This document shows positions 44,766 through 52,892 of a stretch of DNA of 64,000 nt, in pieces; within the stretch, counting starts at the first letter, position 1; every line of letters begins with the position of its first letter. The notes beneath the pieces are model-generated. The model searched no databases and was not told where the DNA came from. It worked only from the letters and a program-made list of their open reading frames with translations. The position numbers and the translations under genes were made by a program. Origin of the DNA: Saccharopolyspora rectivirgula DSM 43747 (GTDB taxonomy: Bacteria; Actinomycetota; Actinomycetes; Mycobacteriales; Pseudonocardiaceae); assembly GCF_000497205.1 (NCBI RefSeq), contig NZ_AYJW01000012.1, forward strand, positions 1 through 64,000, written 5' to 3'.

Positions 44766-45263
44766 GTGGACGGTGCAGTGCTGGGGTGGCTGCTGGCCAC
44801 GATGGGCACCGCCGCGTTGGGCAGCGTGTTCCCCCTGGTGAACATCGAGCTCTACCTGCTCGGCGTGGTCTCCTCGGTGAACAGCGTGAGCTGGTGGGCG
44901 CTGGCGGTGGCCGCCGCGTTCGGCCAACTCATCGGCAAGACCCTCTTCTTCTTCGCCGGCAGGGGGAGCTTCCGCCTCGGTGAGCGGCTGATGCGCAAAA
45001 CCGACACCAGCAACAGCCGGTGGACCGAGTGGCTGCACTCCTTCCACCGCCGCACCGAAGAGCGCCCCCTGTGGGGGACATTGGTGTTGTTCGCCACTTC
45101 CATCCCGGGGATACCGCCGTTCACCCTGATGTGCTTCCTGTCCGGCGCGGCAGGACTGCCGCTGTTGACCTTCTGGATCGCCTGCCTGGCCGGCCGGACG
45201 CTGCACTTCTTCCTCATCACGGGCGCACCGGAACTGCTCAGCTTGCTCCCGGCCGGCGGCTGA
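44766..45263 (+). CDS. Small VTT/DedA-like membrane protein
   Basis: 165 residues from GTG 44766 with three to four hydrophobic segments: LGWLLATMGTAALGSVFPLV, WWALAVAAAFGQLIGKTLFF and LPLLTFWIACLAGRTLHFFL. The central SIPGIPPFTLMCFLSGAAGL resembles the re-entrant loop of the VTT/SNARE-associated (DedA-like) family, lipid or ion scramblases of the inner membrane. GGGAAG lies ~9 nt before the start. Divergent from matB. The family is inferred from the Gly/Pro-rich loop; function unknown. Confidence 0.6.
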   Translation: MDGAVLGWLLATMGTAALGSVFPLVNIELYLLGVVSSVNSVSWWALAVAAAFGQLIGKTLFFFAGRGSFRLGERLMRKTDTSNSRWTEWLHSFHRRTEERPLWGTLVLFATSIPGIPPFTLMCFLSGAAGLPLLTFWIACLAGRTLHFFLITGAPELLSLLPAGG

Positions 45264-45499
45264 GCCCGTTCTCGCACCGCTCCGCTGGGCGGGTCAACGA
45301 CCACCGGATCGAGTGTGGACTGTCAGCAGCGCGGAGGATTGAGCGGAATTCGCGATTTTCACCATTTCAGCGGCGAATTTGCAGCCGCCCCAACAACCGG
45401 ACAGAATTCAGATTTCAGTCAACTCTGCGATTGCTGCCGATAACTTTTTAACCCTCTCGGGGGACACATCGGGGCTTTCTTCTTCTACGGTAGCCCGCC

Positions 45500-46963
45500 A
45501 TGAGCATTTTTCGCACCATGCCGGTGGACAACGTGCTCACCCGCCACAGCGGGAGCGAGCTCGTTCAGCGTCTCACCGCCCGGCACCTGGTCGGGTTCGG
45601 CATCGGGATCATCATCGGCACCGGGATCTTCACCCTCACCGGTGTGGAAGCCAAGCAGCACGCCGGCCCCGCCGTCGTGCTCTCCTTCGTCATCGGTGGT
45701 CTCATCGCCGGGCTCGCCGGGATCTGCTACGCCGAACTGGCTTCCTCCGTGCCCACCGCGGGCAGCGCGTACACCTACGCCTACGCCACGCTCGGCGAGA
45801 TCTTCGCTTGGATCATCGGCTGGGACCTGTTGCTGGAATTCGCCCTCGGCTCCGCCGTAGTCGCCCGCAGCTGGTCCGGCTACGTCGCCAACCTGCTCGA
45901 CCTGCCGCAAGAGTGGTTCGGGGAATCCGCAACGATCAACATCGGAGCGATAGGCATCATCGCGGTGCTCACCACGGTGGCCCTCACCGGGATCCGGGAG
46001 TCCTCGTGGGTCACCAACGCCCTGGTGGTGGTCAAGGTCGCGGTGTGCGTGATCGTCGTCGGAGCCGGCCTGTTCTTCGTCAAAGGGGAGAACCTCACCC
46101 CGTTCGTCCCGCCCGCCGAAAGCGCCCCGAGCGAGACCAGCGCCCTGGAGCAGCCCCTGGTGCAAGCCGTGCTTGGCATGGAGCAGTCGGTGTACGGCAT
46201 CGGCGGCGTGCTCACCGCCGCGGCGGTCGTGTTCTTCGCCTACACCGGGTTCGAAGCGCTGGCCAACCTGGGCGAGGAGACCAAGCGGCCGCAACGGGAC
46301 TTCCCGATCGGTCTGCTGGGGAGCCTGGTCGTGTGCGCCCTGCTGTACGTCGCGGTCTCCTTCGTGCTCACCGGCATGGTCGACTACCGCAACATCGACG
46401 AGGGAGCACCGCTGGCGGTGGCTTTCGACGTGGTGGGGCAGCCCTGGGTGGCCGCGCTCATCTCGCTGGGCGCGCTCACCGGACTGACTTCGGTGATGAT
46501 GGTGCAGCTGGTCACGATCGGTCGGATCGGCTACGCCATGAGCCGGGACGGCCTGTTCCCGAAGATCCTCTCCCGGGTGCACCCCCGGTTCGGCACCCCG
46601 CACCTGATGACCGCCGGCGGCGCCCTGGTGATCATGATCTTGTCCGGGCTCATCCCCATCTCCGAGCTGGCCGACATGGTGAGCATCGGCGCGCTGTCGG
46701 GGATGATGCTGGTCGCCATCGCGGTACCGGTCCTCCGGAAGACCAAGCCCCACCTGCGGCGCCCGTTCCGAGTTCCGCTGTCCCCGTGGGTTCCGGTGAT
46801 CACCGCACTGGCGTGCCTGTACCTGATGGCCAATCTGAGCCTGATCACTTGGATCCGGTTCGGCGTCTGGCTCGCCCTGGGCATCGTCATCTACGTCGGT
46901 TACGGGCGCCGGAACGCCGTGCTGACGAAGTCCGAGCAGCAGCGGGACGTCCTCGACGGCTGA
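45500..46963 (+). CDS. APC family amino acid permease (CAT-like)
   Basis: 487 residues with about 12 to 14 membrane segments. The sequence matches cationic amino acid transporters: GFGIGIIIGTGIFTLTGVEA in TM1, GICYAELASSVPTAGSAYTY, VVFFAYTGFEALANLGEETK in TM6 and RIGYAMSRDGLFPKILSRVH in the TM8-9 loop. ATG at 45500 has no obvious SD; the upstream 45310-45480 is AT-rich with a probable promoter and a T-rich run before the start. Monocistronic, convergent with an MFS exporter. Substrate unknown, probably basic or neutral amino acids. Confidence 0.88.
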   Translation: MSIFRTMPVDNVLTRHSGSELVQRLTARHLVGFGIGIIIGTGIFTLTGVEAKQHAGPAVVLSFVIGGLIAGLAGICYAELASSVPTAGSAYTYAYATLGEIFAWIIGWDLLLEFALGSAVVARSWSGYVANLLDLPQEWFGESATINIGAIGIIAVLTTVALTGIRESSWVTNALVVVKVAVCVIVVGAGLFFVKGENLTPFVPPAESAPSETSALEQPLVQAVLGMEQSVYGIGGVLTAAAVVFFAYTGFEALANLGEETKRPQRDFPIGLLGSLVVCALLYVAVSFVLTGMVDYRNIDEGAPLAVAFDVVGQPWVAALISLGALTGLTSVMMVQLVTIGRIGYAMSRDGLFPKILSRVHPRFGTPHLMTAGGALVIMILSGLIPISELADMVSIGALSGMMLVAIAVPVLRKTKPHLRRPFRVPLSPWVPVITALACLYLMANLSLITWIRFGVWLALGIVIYVGYGRRNAVLTKSEQQRDVLDG

Positions 46964-46984
46964 ACCGAGTCCGGCGCGGCCTCG

Positions 46985-48412
46985 TCACGACCTGCTGACC
47001 ACCGGCCGGCTGGTGAGGCCCTCCACCACCGCCACCAGCAGAGCCGCGGTGACGAACCCGATGGAGACGAGCAGCCCGCTGAAGATGGCCGTGCTGTAGT
47101 TGGCCGAGGACAGGAAGCTGAAGAACAGGCCGGAAGCCGTTGCCGTTCCCACCGCGGAACCGATCCGCTGCCCGGTCTGCTGGATCCCCGCCGCGGCGCC
47201 CCCTTGGGCGGGGTCGATCTCGCTGAGCGTCACCGTCTGGTTGGGCGAGATCACCAGCCCGCTTCCCGTCCCGGCCAACAGCAGCGGCAACGCCGTTGCC
47301 AACCCGGTCGCGCTCCCCGGCTCGAGCACCAGCACCACATCGGTGACCAGCAATCCGGTCAGCGCGGTGACCAGCCCGATCACCACCACCCGCCTGCCCA
47401 ACCGCACGACCAGGCGACCGCTCAGTCCCGAAGACACCGCTGATCCCACGGCGAACGGGGTGAGCGACAGGCCCGCCTGCAGCGGTGAATACCCCAGTCC
47501 GTTCTGGAAGAACAGTGCCAGGACGAAGAAGATGCTGGTGAATCCGGCGAAGTACAACAGGGACAGCAAACTGCCGAACGAGTAGCTGCGGATCTTCAGC
47601 AGCCGCAAGTTCACCAGTGGTGTCCTGCCCCGGCTGTCGTACCAGCGTTCCCAGGCGATGAAACCGGCGAGCAGGAACGGCGCTGCGGCGAGCAGCAACC
47701 AACCCGGGCCAGCACCCTGGCCGTGCTGGATGAGCGGCAGCAGGATGCAGGACAGCGCGCTCGCGAGCAGCAACACCCCCACCGGGTCCAGGTTCTGCGA
47801 CCGCCCCGCGGCCTGGCGGGCCGGGAGGATCCGGTAGCCGTAGAGCAGTGCGGCCGCGCCGAGCGGAAGGTTCACCAGGAACACCAGCCGCCAGCCGTGC
47901 TCCGCCCCGGCCAGTTGGATCAACAACCCGCCCAGCAGCGGGCCGATCGCGGTGGAGATCCCCACGACGGCCCCGAACATGCCGAACGCCCGGGCGCGCT
48001 CCCGCCCCTGGAAGAACTGCTGGATGAGCCCGAAGACCTGCGGATTCAGCAAGCCCCCGGCGCATCCCTGCAGCAGTCGGGCCCCGACGAGCCACAGGGA
48101 GTGCTGGGCGACCCCGGCCAGCGCGCTGGCCAGGGTGAAGACGAACAACGCGAGGAGGAACATCCTGCTGCGACCGTGGTCGTCGCCCAGGCGACCAGCT
48201 GGCACCAGCACCAGGCCGAACGTCAGCACGTAGCCGGAGACCACCCAGGCCAGCTCCGCCGGGGAGGCGTTCAATCCGCGTTGCATCGATGGCAGTGCGA
48301 CGTTGACGATGCTGACGTCCAGCAGGGTCATGAACCCGGCCACCAGGCACAGCATCAGCACTGGCCAGCGCTTGACTTCTCCGGTGGCCGAATCGGCCTG
48401 CGACTTTGCCAC
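46985..48412 (-). CDS. MFS drug exporter, DHA2 (EmrB/QacA) family
   Basis: 475 residues, 14 predicted membrane segments. Family motifs: LDVSIVNVALPSMQRGLNAS in TM1, RLGDDHGRSRMFLLALFVFT in the TM2-3 loop, and motif C-like GGLLIQLAGAEHGWRLVFLV. Exports lipophilic drugs or metabolites with protons. GTG start at 48412. No TetR or MarR gene adjoins it, so regulation is unknown. Divergent from the small acidic gene. Confidence 0.88.
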   Translation of the reverse strand: MAKSQADSATGEVKRWPVLMLCLVAGFMTLLDVSIVNVALPSMQRGLNASPAELAWVVSGYVLTFGLVLVPAGRLGDDHGRSRMFLLALFVFTLASALAGVAQHSLWLVGARLLQGCAGGLLNPQVFGLIQQFFQGRERARAFGMFGAVVGISTAIGPLLGGLLIQLAGAEHGWRLVFLVNLPLGAAALLYGYRILPARQAAGRSQNLDPVGVLLLASALSCILLPLIQHGQGAGPGWLLLAAAPFLLAGFIAWERWYDSRGRTPLVNLRLLKIRSYSFGSLLSLLYFAGFTSIFFVLALFFQNGLGYSPLQAGLSLTPFAVGSAVSSGLSGRLVVRLGRRVVVIGLVTALTGLLVTDVVLVLEPGSATGLATALPLLLAGTGSGLVISPNQTVTLSEIDPAQGGAAAGIQQTGQRIGSAVGTATASGLFFSFLSSANYSTAIFSGLLVSIGFVTAALLVAVVEGLTSRPVVSRS

Positions 48413-48630
48413 TGCGAACCCCAGACGAGATGTTCCTGGTGCGTCCGATGCAGGTCTTCAGCTTGAGAACTCGGCGCGGTTCCCGCCAGCTTTCAAACGG
48501 TTGTTCCGCGAGCTCTGCATGGTGCATCCGCAGTCAGCTACGGTGGCGGATGACCCCCGGTTGAAGAAACGTGCTACCGGAAATCCGGGGTGTTCCGGGT
48601 GCGGTTCCCCCCACGGCGAATGGAGGACAG

Positions 48631-48798
48631 ATGAACCCTGAGACCCCAGAAGCGGACGCTCTGGAGCAAGCCCAGGAGATCACCGAGACCAACGAAGATC
48701 TGACCCCCCAGAACGCCGAGCCCCCGCTGGACACCAATCCCGCCGACCTCCTCGAACAGCAGCAGGAAGTGCCGGAGGACGACGGATACGACTACTGA
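48631..48798 (+). CDS. Small acidic repeat protein
   Basis: 55 residues, strongly acidic, with two imperfect repeats: PEADALEQAQEITET (6-20) and NPADLLEQQQEVPED (36-50). It ends DDGYDY. ATG at 48631 is preceded by GGAGGACAG, an ideal SD, and a 14-bp terminator follows 7 bp after the stop, so it is a real transcription unit. Similar tiny acidic proteins with xADxxEQ repeats appear across actinomycetes with no known function. No signal or membrane segment. Confidence 0.72.
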   Translation: MNPETPEADALEQAQEITETNEDLTPQNAEPPLDTNPADLLEQQQEVPEDDGYDY

Positions 48799-48805
48799 GG
48801 AGCTG

Positions 48806-48836
48806 GGCAGGCAGCCGCGGCGCGCGGCTGCCTGCC
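48806..48836. terminator. 14-bp perfect hairpin terminator
   Basis: GGCAGGCAGCCGCG (48806-48819), loop GCG, CGCGGCTGCCTGCC (48823-48836). Serves both the small acidic gene and the convergent epimerase. Confidence 0.85.
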
Positions 48837-48858
48837 GCCGACCGCACCCGGAAACGCT

Positions 48859-49794
48859 TCACCCCAGCCACAGGCCGAACATCTCGGCGAACCCCTCCCG
48901 CCAGCTCGGCCACACCGGTCGCCACCCCAGCTCTTCCCGCAACCGGAAGTTGGAGGCGCCGCGCTGTTCGGTCAGCTGGTACACCGTCAACCAGTCCAGC
49001 TGCGCCCTGGCTTGCTCCTGGGTGAGGGCCACCGGTTCCGGTCCGCCCACCATCCGGGCGTAGGTCGGCAACCACTCAGCCACTTCGGCCGGCTCGTTGT
49101 CCACCACGTTGTACACGCCCGGGGTGGCGTCCAGCACCGCGACCACCGCCCCGGCGGCGTCCTCGACGTGCGTGAACGAGGTGAGACCGGCTCCGTCGAT
49201 GACCAGGGGCAGCGCGCTGCTCCGCACCCGCTCGTGGACCGCTCCTCCCGGGGCGTACTCGGTGCCCGGCCCGTAAAGAGTCCCGTAGCGCAGGACGACC
49301 GCCTCGATCTCGGAGCAGTTCAGCACGGCTTCTTCCGCGGCGGCCGCACCGCGGACCGCCTCCCCCCAGCAGCCGGGCGCTTCGGTCCACAGCGGGGCGT
49401 CCTCGTCCAAGACGTCGTGCCCCCTGGGCGAGTACGCGGCCATGCTGTGCCCGATGATGCGGTTGGCTCCGGCGGCAACGGCGGCGGCCACCAGGTTCCG
49501 GCCACCGACTTCGCGCAACTGGCCGGTTCTGCGCAATCCCGTTTCCAGGTCGACCTCGCGGAAGCAGCTCGTCTGGTCGACCACCACGTCGGGTCGCGCG
49601 GCGCGCAGCACCTGGCGCAGTTCCTCTTCGCGGAGCACATCGGCCACGACGATGTCGTCGACGTCCGCCGGATCGGGCAACCGCCCGGTGGGACGGACCA
49701 GAGCTGTGACGTGATGCCCCTGCTTGCGGAGCATCGGCAGCAACGTCCTTCCGACCACGCCGGTAGCGCCAGCGACAACAACACGCAGGGGCAC
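48859..49794 (-). CDS. NAD-dependent epimerase/dehydratase family protein
   Basis: 311 residues, extended SDR. The N-terminal VVVAGATGVVGRTLLPMLRK binds NAD(P); the region HSMAAYSPRGHDVLDEDAPL replaces the classical YxxxK with SMAAYSP and lacks a clear catalytic lysine, then RYGTLYGPGTEYAPGGAVHE. This pattern is common among atypical SDR5-like nucleotide-sugar or isoflavone-reductase-like proteins. GTG at 49794 has GAGG upstream; longer starts are possible. Substrate unknown. Convergent with the small acidic gene. Confidence 0.75.
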   Translation of the reverse strand: MPLRVVVAGATGVVGRTLLPMLRKQGHHVTALVRPTGRLPDPADVDDIVVADVLREEELRQVLRAARPDVVVDQTSCFREVDLETGLRRTGQLREVGGRNLVAAAVAAGANRIIGHSMAAYSPRGHDVLDEDAPLWTEAPGCWGEAVRGAAAAEEAVLNCSEIEAVVLRYGTLYGPGTEYAPGGAVHERVRSSALPLVIDGAGLTSFTHVEDAAGAVVAVLDATPGVYNVVDNEPAEVAEWLPTYARMVGGPEPVALTQEQARAQLDWLTVYQLTEQRGASNFRLREELGWRPVWPSWREGFAEMFGLWLG

Positions 49795-49878
49795 TTCGAC
49801 CTCGCATCGGCTCGACGTCACTGATCGCAAAGCCTACCCGCGCGGCGCGGCTCGGAAGGCGCGTTCGCCGAACGCGAA

Positions 49879-49912
49879 GAAGGGCGGACTGCTGAACGCA
49901 GCCCGCCCTTCT
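49879..49912 (-). terminator. Cold-shock gene terminator
   Basis: GAAGGGCGGACTGC (49879-49892) pairs with GCAGCCCGCCCTTC (49898-49911) with one mismatch, loop TGAAC, 40 bp beyond the csp stop on the minus strand. Confidence 0.75.
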
Positions 49913-49951
49913 GTTCTGGTTTCACCGGGTTGTCCACCCGGTGGAGTGCGA

Positions 49952-50155
49952 TCAGACCGCGCGGATCCGCGCCGCCTGCGGCCCCTTCGGGCCCTGGGCG
50001 ATCTCGAACTCCACCCGCTGGTTTTCGTCCAACGTGCGGAAACCGGAGGCGTCGATCGCGGAGTAGTGGGCGAAGACATCGGACCCACCGCCGTCCGGGG
50101 TGATGAAGCCGTAGCCCTTCTCCGCGTTAAACCATTTGACGGTACCGGTAGCCAT
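49952..50155 (-). CDS. Cold-shock protein, CspA family
   Basis: 67 residues, the usual size. RNA-binding motifs [15 protein letters not shown] (RNP1) and DVFAHYSAI (RNP2) are intact. It binds single-stranded RNA and DNA as a chaperone. ATG at 50155; the longer open frame upstream is leader. The leader (about 50156-50249) follows the terminator of the upstream dehydrogenase gene, so csp has its own promoter in that short interval. Confidence 0.95.
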   Translation of the reverse strand: MATGTVKWFNAEKGYGFITPDGGGSDVFAHYSAIDASGFRTLDENQRVEFEIAQGPKGPQAARIRAV

Positions 50156-50249
50156 TCTTGCTTTCTCCTGTTTCTTGCTGGCCGGGGTCAACACCACGCA
50201 GACCCCTGAAGTCGCCGAGATGATCACCCCGGGCCCGGAGGCCGCCGGC

Positions 50250-50284
50250 ACGAAAAAGTGCCTGCGCGTTCTGGCAGGCACTTT
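50250..50284 (-). terminator. T-tailed terminator of the dehydrogenase gene
   Basis: AAAGTGCCTG (50255-50264) pairs perfectly with CAGGCACTTT (50275-50284) around a 10-nt loop. On the minus strand the hairpin is followed by TTTTT-CG (about 50257-50252), so it terminates transcripts arriving from 50377 before csp. Confidence 0.85.
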
Positions 50285-50376
50285 CAAGTACTGCTGGGAA
50301 CCAAAACTGCAACTGCGTTCACGCTAGCAGCCCATCAGCCGCTTGTCACACCGGAAACGCGAACACCGTCACCGTT

Positions 50377-51570
50377 TCAGGGGATGCTGAGCAGCTCGTG
50401 CCCCGCTTCTTCGGCCGCGCGGTTGTGCTCCACCTGCTGCTGAGCCAGCCGCAGCGCGGCTTCCCGCGGCGTGATCCCCTCCTCCTCCCAGGCCGCCAGC
50501 AGCAGCGGAACCTTGGCCTGCATCTCTTCCTTGAGCACTTGGAAGGAACGCACCGGATCGGCGTCGACCCTGCCGAGCAGCAGCCACCACGCCCACGCGG
50601 CCGCCCCCGCATTGGCGACGAAGTCCGGGATGACCGGGATCCCCCGCCACGCGAGCACCGCCTCGGCTTCCGGGGTGACCGGCGTGTTCGCCGCCTCGAC
50701 CAGGAGCCGCGCTTTCACGTCCGCCGCTTCCCGGGGGGTGATCGCGAACGACACGGCTGCCGGTATGAGCACGTCGACGTCAGCGGTGACCACGGCCTCC
50801 CGGGGCAGTTGCTGCACCCGCGCCGGCACCTGGCCGCGGTCGACCTCACCGAACCGGTCACGGGCCTCCAGCAGGGCTGGCACGTCCAATCCGCTCGGGT
50901 CGTAGAGGGTGCCGGCCGCATCGGCGGCCGCGACGACCTTCATGCCGGCCTCGTGCAAGTAGTACGCGGCGCTGCCGCCCATGGTGCCCATGCCCTGCAC
51001 CGCCACGGTGGTCCGCTCCAGGTCCCACCGGCGCGCGTGCACGGCGCCGAGGCAGCACTGCGCCACCCCGTAGCCGCCGACCACGTCTCCCAGCAGCAGT
51101 CCACCCGGCACCGGCGCGTTGAGCCCAGCTCTGATCCGGCGGAGGGTGCTTTCCACGTCGGGCGCCCGGCTGATCGCCGCGTAGTAGGACTGGTGCATCC
51201 CCAGTTCGCTGAACACCTCGTCGATCAGGTGCTGCGGCGTGCCGAGGTCCTCTGCGGTCACCCAGTGCTCCTTCGCCCAGGGACGCATCGCCTGCAGGAA
51301 CCGGGTGAGCACCCCGCGCGCTCGCGGGTCCCTCGGGTCGCAGTCGATGCCTCCCTTCGCCCCGCCCACGGGGAGGTTGAAGACTGCTGTCTTGCGGGCC
51401 ATGCCGCGGGCGAGCTCTTCCACTTCGGCCAACGTGCACCCGGCCCGCATCCGGGTTCCTCCGGTGGCCAGTCCGGCCACCAGGTTTTGCACCACCAGGT
51501 AGCCGTTCTTTCCGGTCACGGGGTCTGTCCAGGTGATCCTCAGCAGCGGATTCTGGTCAACAGCAACCAC
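50377..51570 (-). CDS. Glu/Leu/Phe/Val dehydrogenase family protein
   Basis: 397 residues. The ELFV-family N-terminal domain has LATGGTRMRAGCTLAEVEEL and the catalytic lysine in FNLPVGGAKGGIDCDP. The NAD domain has TVAVQGMGTMGGSAAYYLHE, and ANTPVTPEAEAVLAWRGIPV is conserved. Such enzymes deaminate amino acids to 2-oxoacids; leucine/valine or phenylalanine types fit the length better than hexameric GDH, but specificity cannot be fixed. ATG region at 51570 with GGAAGGAGG upstream. The transcript begins some 250 nt upstream, passes through a leader peptide, and ends in a T-tailed hairpin. Confidence 0.85.
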   Translation of the reverse strand: MVAVDQNPLLRITWTDPVTGKNGYLVVQNLVAGLATGGTRMRAGCTLAEVEELARGMARKTAVFNLPVGGAKGGIDCDPRDPRARGVLTRFLQAMRPWAKEHWVTAEDLGTPQHLIDEVFSELGMHQSYYAAISRAPDVESTLRRIRAGLNAPVPGGLLLGDVVGGYGVAQCCLGAVHARRWDLERTTVAVQGMGTMGGSAAYYLHEAGMKVVAAADAAGTLYDPSGLDVPALLEARDRFGEVDRGQVPARVQQLPREAVVTADVDVLIPAAVSFAITPREAADVKARLLVEAANTPVTPEAEAVLAWRGIPVIPDFVANAGAAAWAWWLLLGRVDADPVRSFQVLKEEMQAKVPLLLAAWEEEGITPREAALRLAQQQVEHNRAAEEAGHELLSIP

Positions 51571-51711
51571 CGGCCGAACCTCCTTCCAACGAGCACGCCG
51601 AAAACGGGTGCACTCCGCCCAGGTGAAAAGAGAAAAGCGAGCTGGAACAAATCAGCGAGCAGTCAACGGATCGTCGCTGCTCGGGGCCGCACCGCGGAGC
51701 AGAGCGACCCG

Positions 51712-51789
51712 TCAGCGATGTCGCAGCCAGAGAGAGGAAGAGGACAGCCAGCGACGCGGATGCGGAACGCCGTGCTCATCGGTTCGCAT
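51712..51789 (-). CDS. 25-residue leader peptide upstream of the amino acid dehydrogenase
   Basis: ATG 51789 follows a perfect GGAGGTGACG. The frame encodes MRTDEHGVPHPRRWLSSSSL then WLRHR and a TGA at 51712-51714. It lies between the dehydrogenase promoter and start codon. After the stop, GTCGCTCTGCTC and GAGCAGCGAC (about 51704-51670 on the minus strand) can pair, followed by a pyrimidine/T-rich run. Position, SD and downstream hairpin fit a regulatory uORF. Trp, Ser and Leu codons clustered at the end may be the sensed residues (inference). Confidence 0.55.
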   Translation of the reverse strand: MRTDEHGVPHPRRWLSSSSLWLRHR

Positions 51790-51821
51790 CGTCACCTCCG
51801 CGTCTTTTCCGGCTAGCTCGA

Positions 51822-51854
51822 AGCTAAGGGCCGCCCAGACCAATTGTCAACAAT
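51822..51854 (-). promoter_or_regulatory. Promoter of the amino acid dehydrogenase with a 12-bp dyad
   Basis: On the minus strand TTGACA (51850-51845), a 17-bp spacer and TTAGCT (51827-51822) form a good sigma-70-type promoter. ATTGTCAACAAT (51843-51854) is a dyad covering the -35, a likely operator. The rest of 51571-52026 holds the leader peptide, the hairpin, and a divergent AT-rich region for the gene at 52027. Confidence 0.6.
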
Positions 51855-52026
51855 CCGCACATTAGACTTTCTTCTTCGAAACATTGTTTTCATCCGCGCC
51901 AAATCGCCGAAAAGAGCGTCTTAAGCTGTGCAAGCCAGCACACGTGTCCACGCCGGACAGGGTTGGGCACGGCGCACTTGACTGAAATATCCCCGATTTC
52001 CCAGCCTTACTGGAAGGATGCAGGGC

Positions 52027-52854
52027 ATGAGCCAACCGGGACCCCAAGAAGCAGCGGGATCGCTGGACGAGGCTGCGCAACAGCAACTGATCCAGGAAAT
52101 CGGTCGAACAATCGTGCAAGCCCTGCCGCCGGGCTGGCAGGAAGCACGCGTGGAGTACCGGGCCGTCGGGGAGCACTACGAATTGGTCGCCCAGCTGCAA
52201 GCCCCCAACGGCACAGTCGTCCCGCTCGCACCTCCCGTGGAGACCGCCGGGCACTTCCAGCGGCTCCGGCACGGCATGTACCACCCCGATCGAGGCACCT
52301 GGGTGAGCGCGCTCTACCAGCTGCGCCGCCCGGGCAGCTACACCGTCGACTTCAACGGCGACCAAGAACCCGCCTGGCACACCGCTCCTCCACCGCAGGC
52401 TTATGCCGACGAACTGCGCAGATACCCCAGGCCAGCCGAGTCGACCCCGGAATGGCTGAGCCGGCAGGCGTCCGGCGCGGCGACGGCTGAATTGCGCACC
52501 GCCACGGTTTTCGACGAGAACGGGCAGCCGGTCACCACCCACCCGGAACTGGCCCCGCAAGAACGCGATCTGGTGCTCGAGTACCTGAACCGGGCCCCGG
52601 TCGTGCTGGCCGCCCGCAGCTACGACACCGACCGGCTCGACCCCAGCCGCAACCCGGCGGTGCCGATGACCTTCCACACCGACGGCACCTGGATATGGCC
52701 CGGGGCGGCCGCCTACTACTTGCGCGAGCACGGCGTGCCTCCCCAGCCGGAGCTGGTCGAGCACATCCGCCGCCAGGAGTTCCAGGTCCCCCCGGTCGAC
52801 GAGCCCACCAGGGAACGCGCGGTCTCGATCATCACCACCGGCCAGCACCGCTGA
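52027..52854 (+). CDS. YezG/TNT-immunity-like protein
   Basis: 275 residues. The first ~115 residues (IQEIGRTIVQALPPGWQEAR, VEYRAVGEHYELVAQLQAPN, then GSYTVDFNGDQEPAWHTAPP) have the alpha-then-beta pattern of DUF600/YezG immunity proteins. The C-terminal ~100 residues (PAVPMTFHTDGTWIWPGAAA, YYLREHGVPPQPELVEHIRR) recur in actinobacterial proteins linked to TNT-type toxins. No toxin gene adjoins it. ATG at 52027 with GGAAGG 9 nt upstream; 52018 is an alternative. Cytosolic. Function by family only, tentative. Confidence 0.55.
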   Translation: MSQPGPQEAAGSLDEAAQQQLIQEIGRTIVQALPPGWQEARVEYRAVGEHYELVAQLQAPNGTVVPLAPPVETAGHFQRLRHGMYHPDRGTWVSALYQLRRPGSYTVDFNGDQEPAWHTAPPPQAYADELRRYPRPAESTPEWLSRQASGAATAELRTATVFDENGQPVTTHPELAPQERDLVLEYLNRAPVVLAARSYDTDRLDPSRNPAVPMTFHTDGTWIWPGAAAYYLREHGVPPQPELVEHIRRQEFQVPPVDEPTRERAVSIITTGQHR

Positions 52855-52892
52855 TCCCCCGCAGCCCCTGCGCGAGCTGCCAGAATCAAGCC

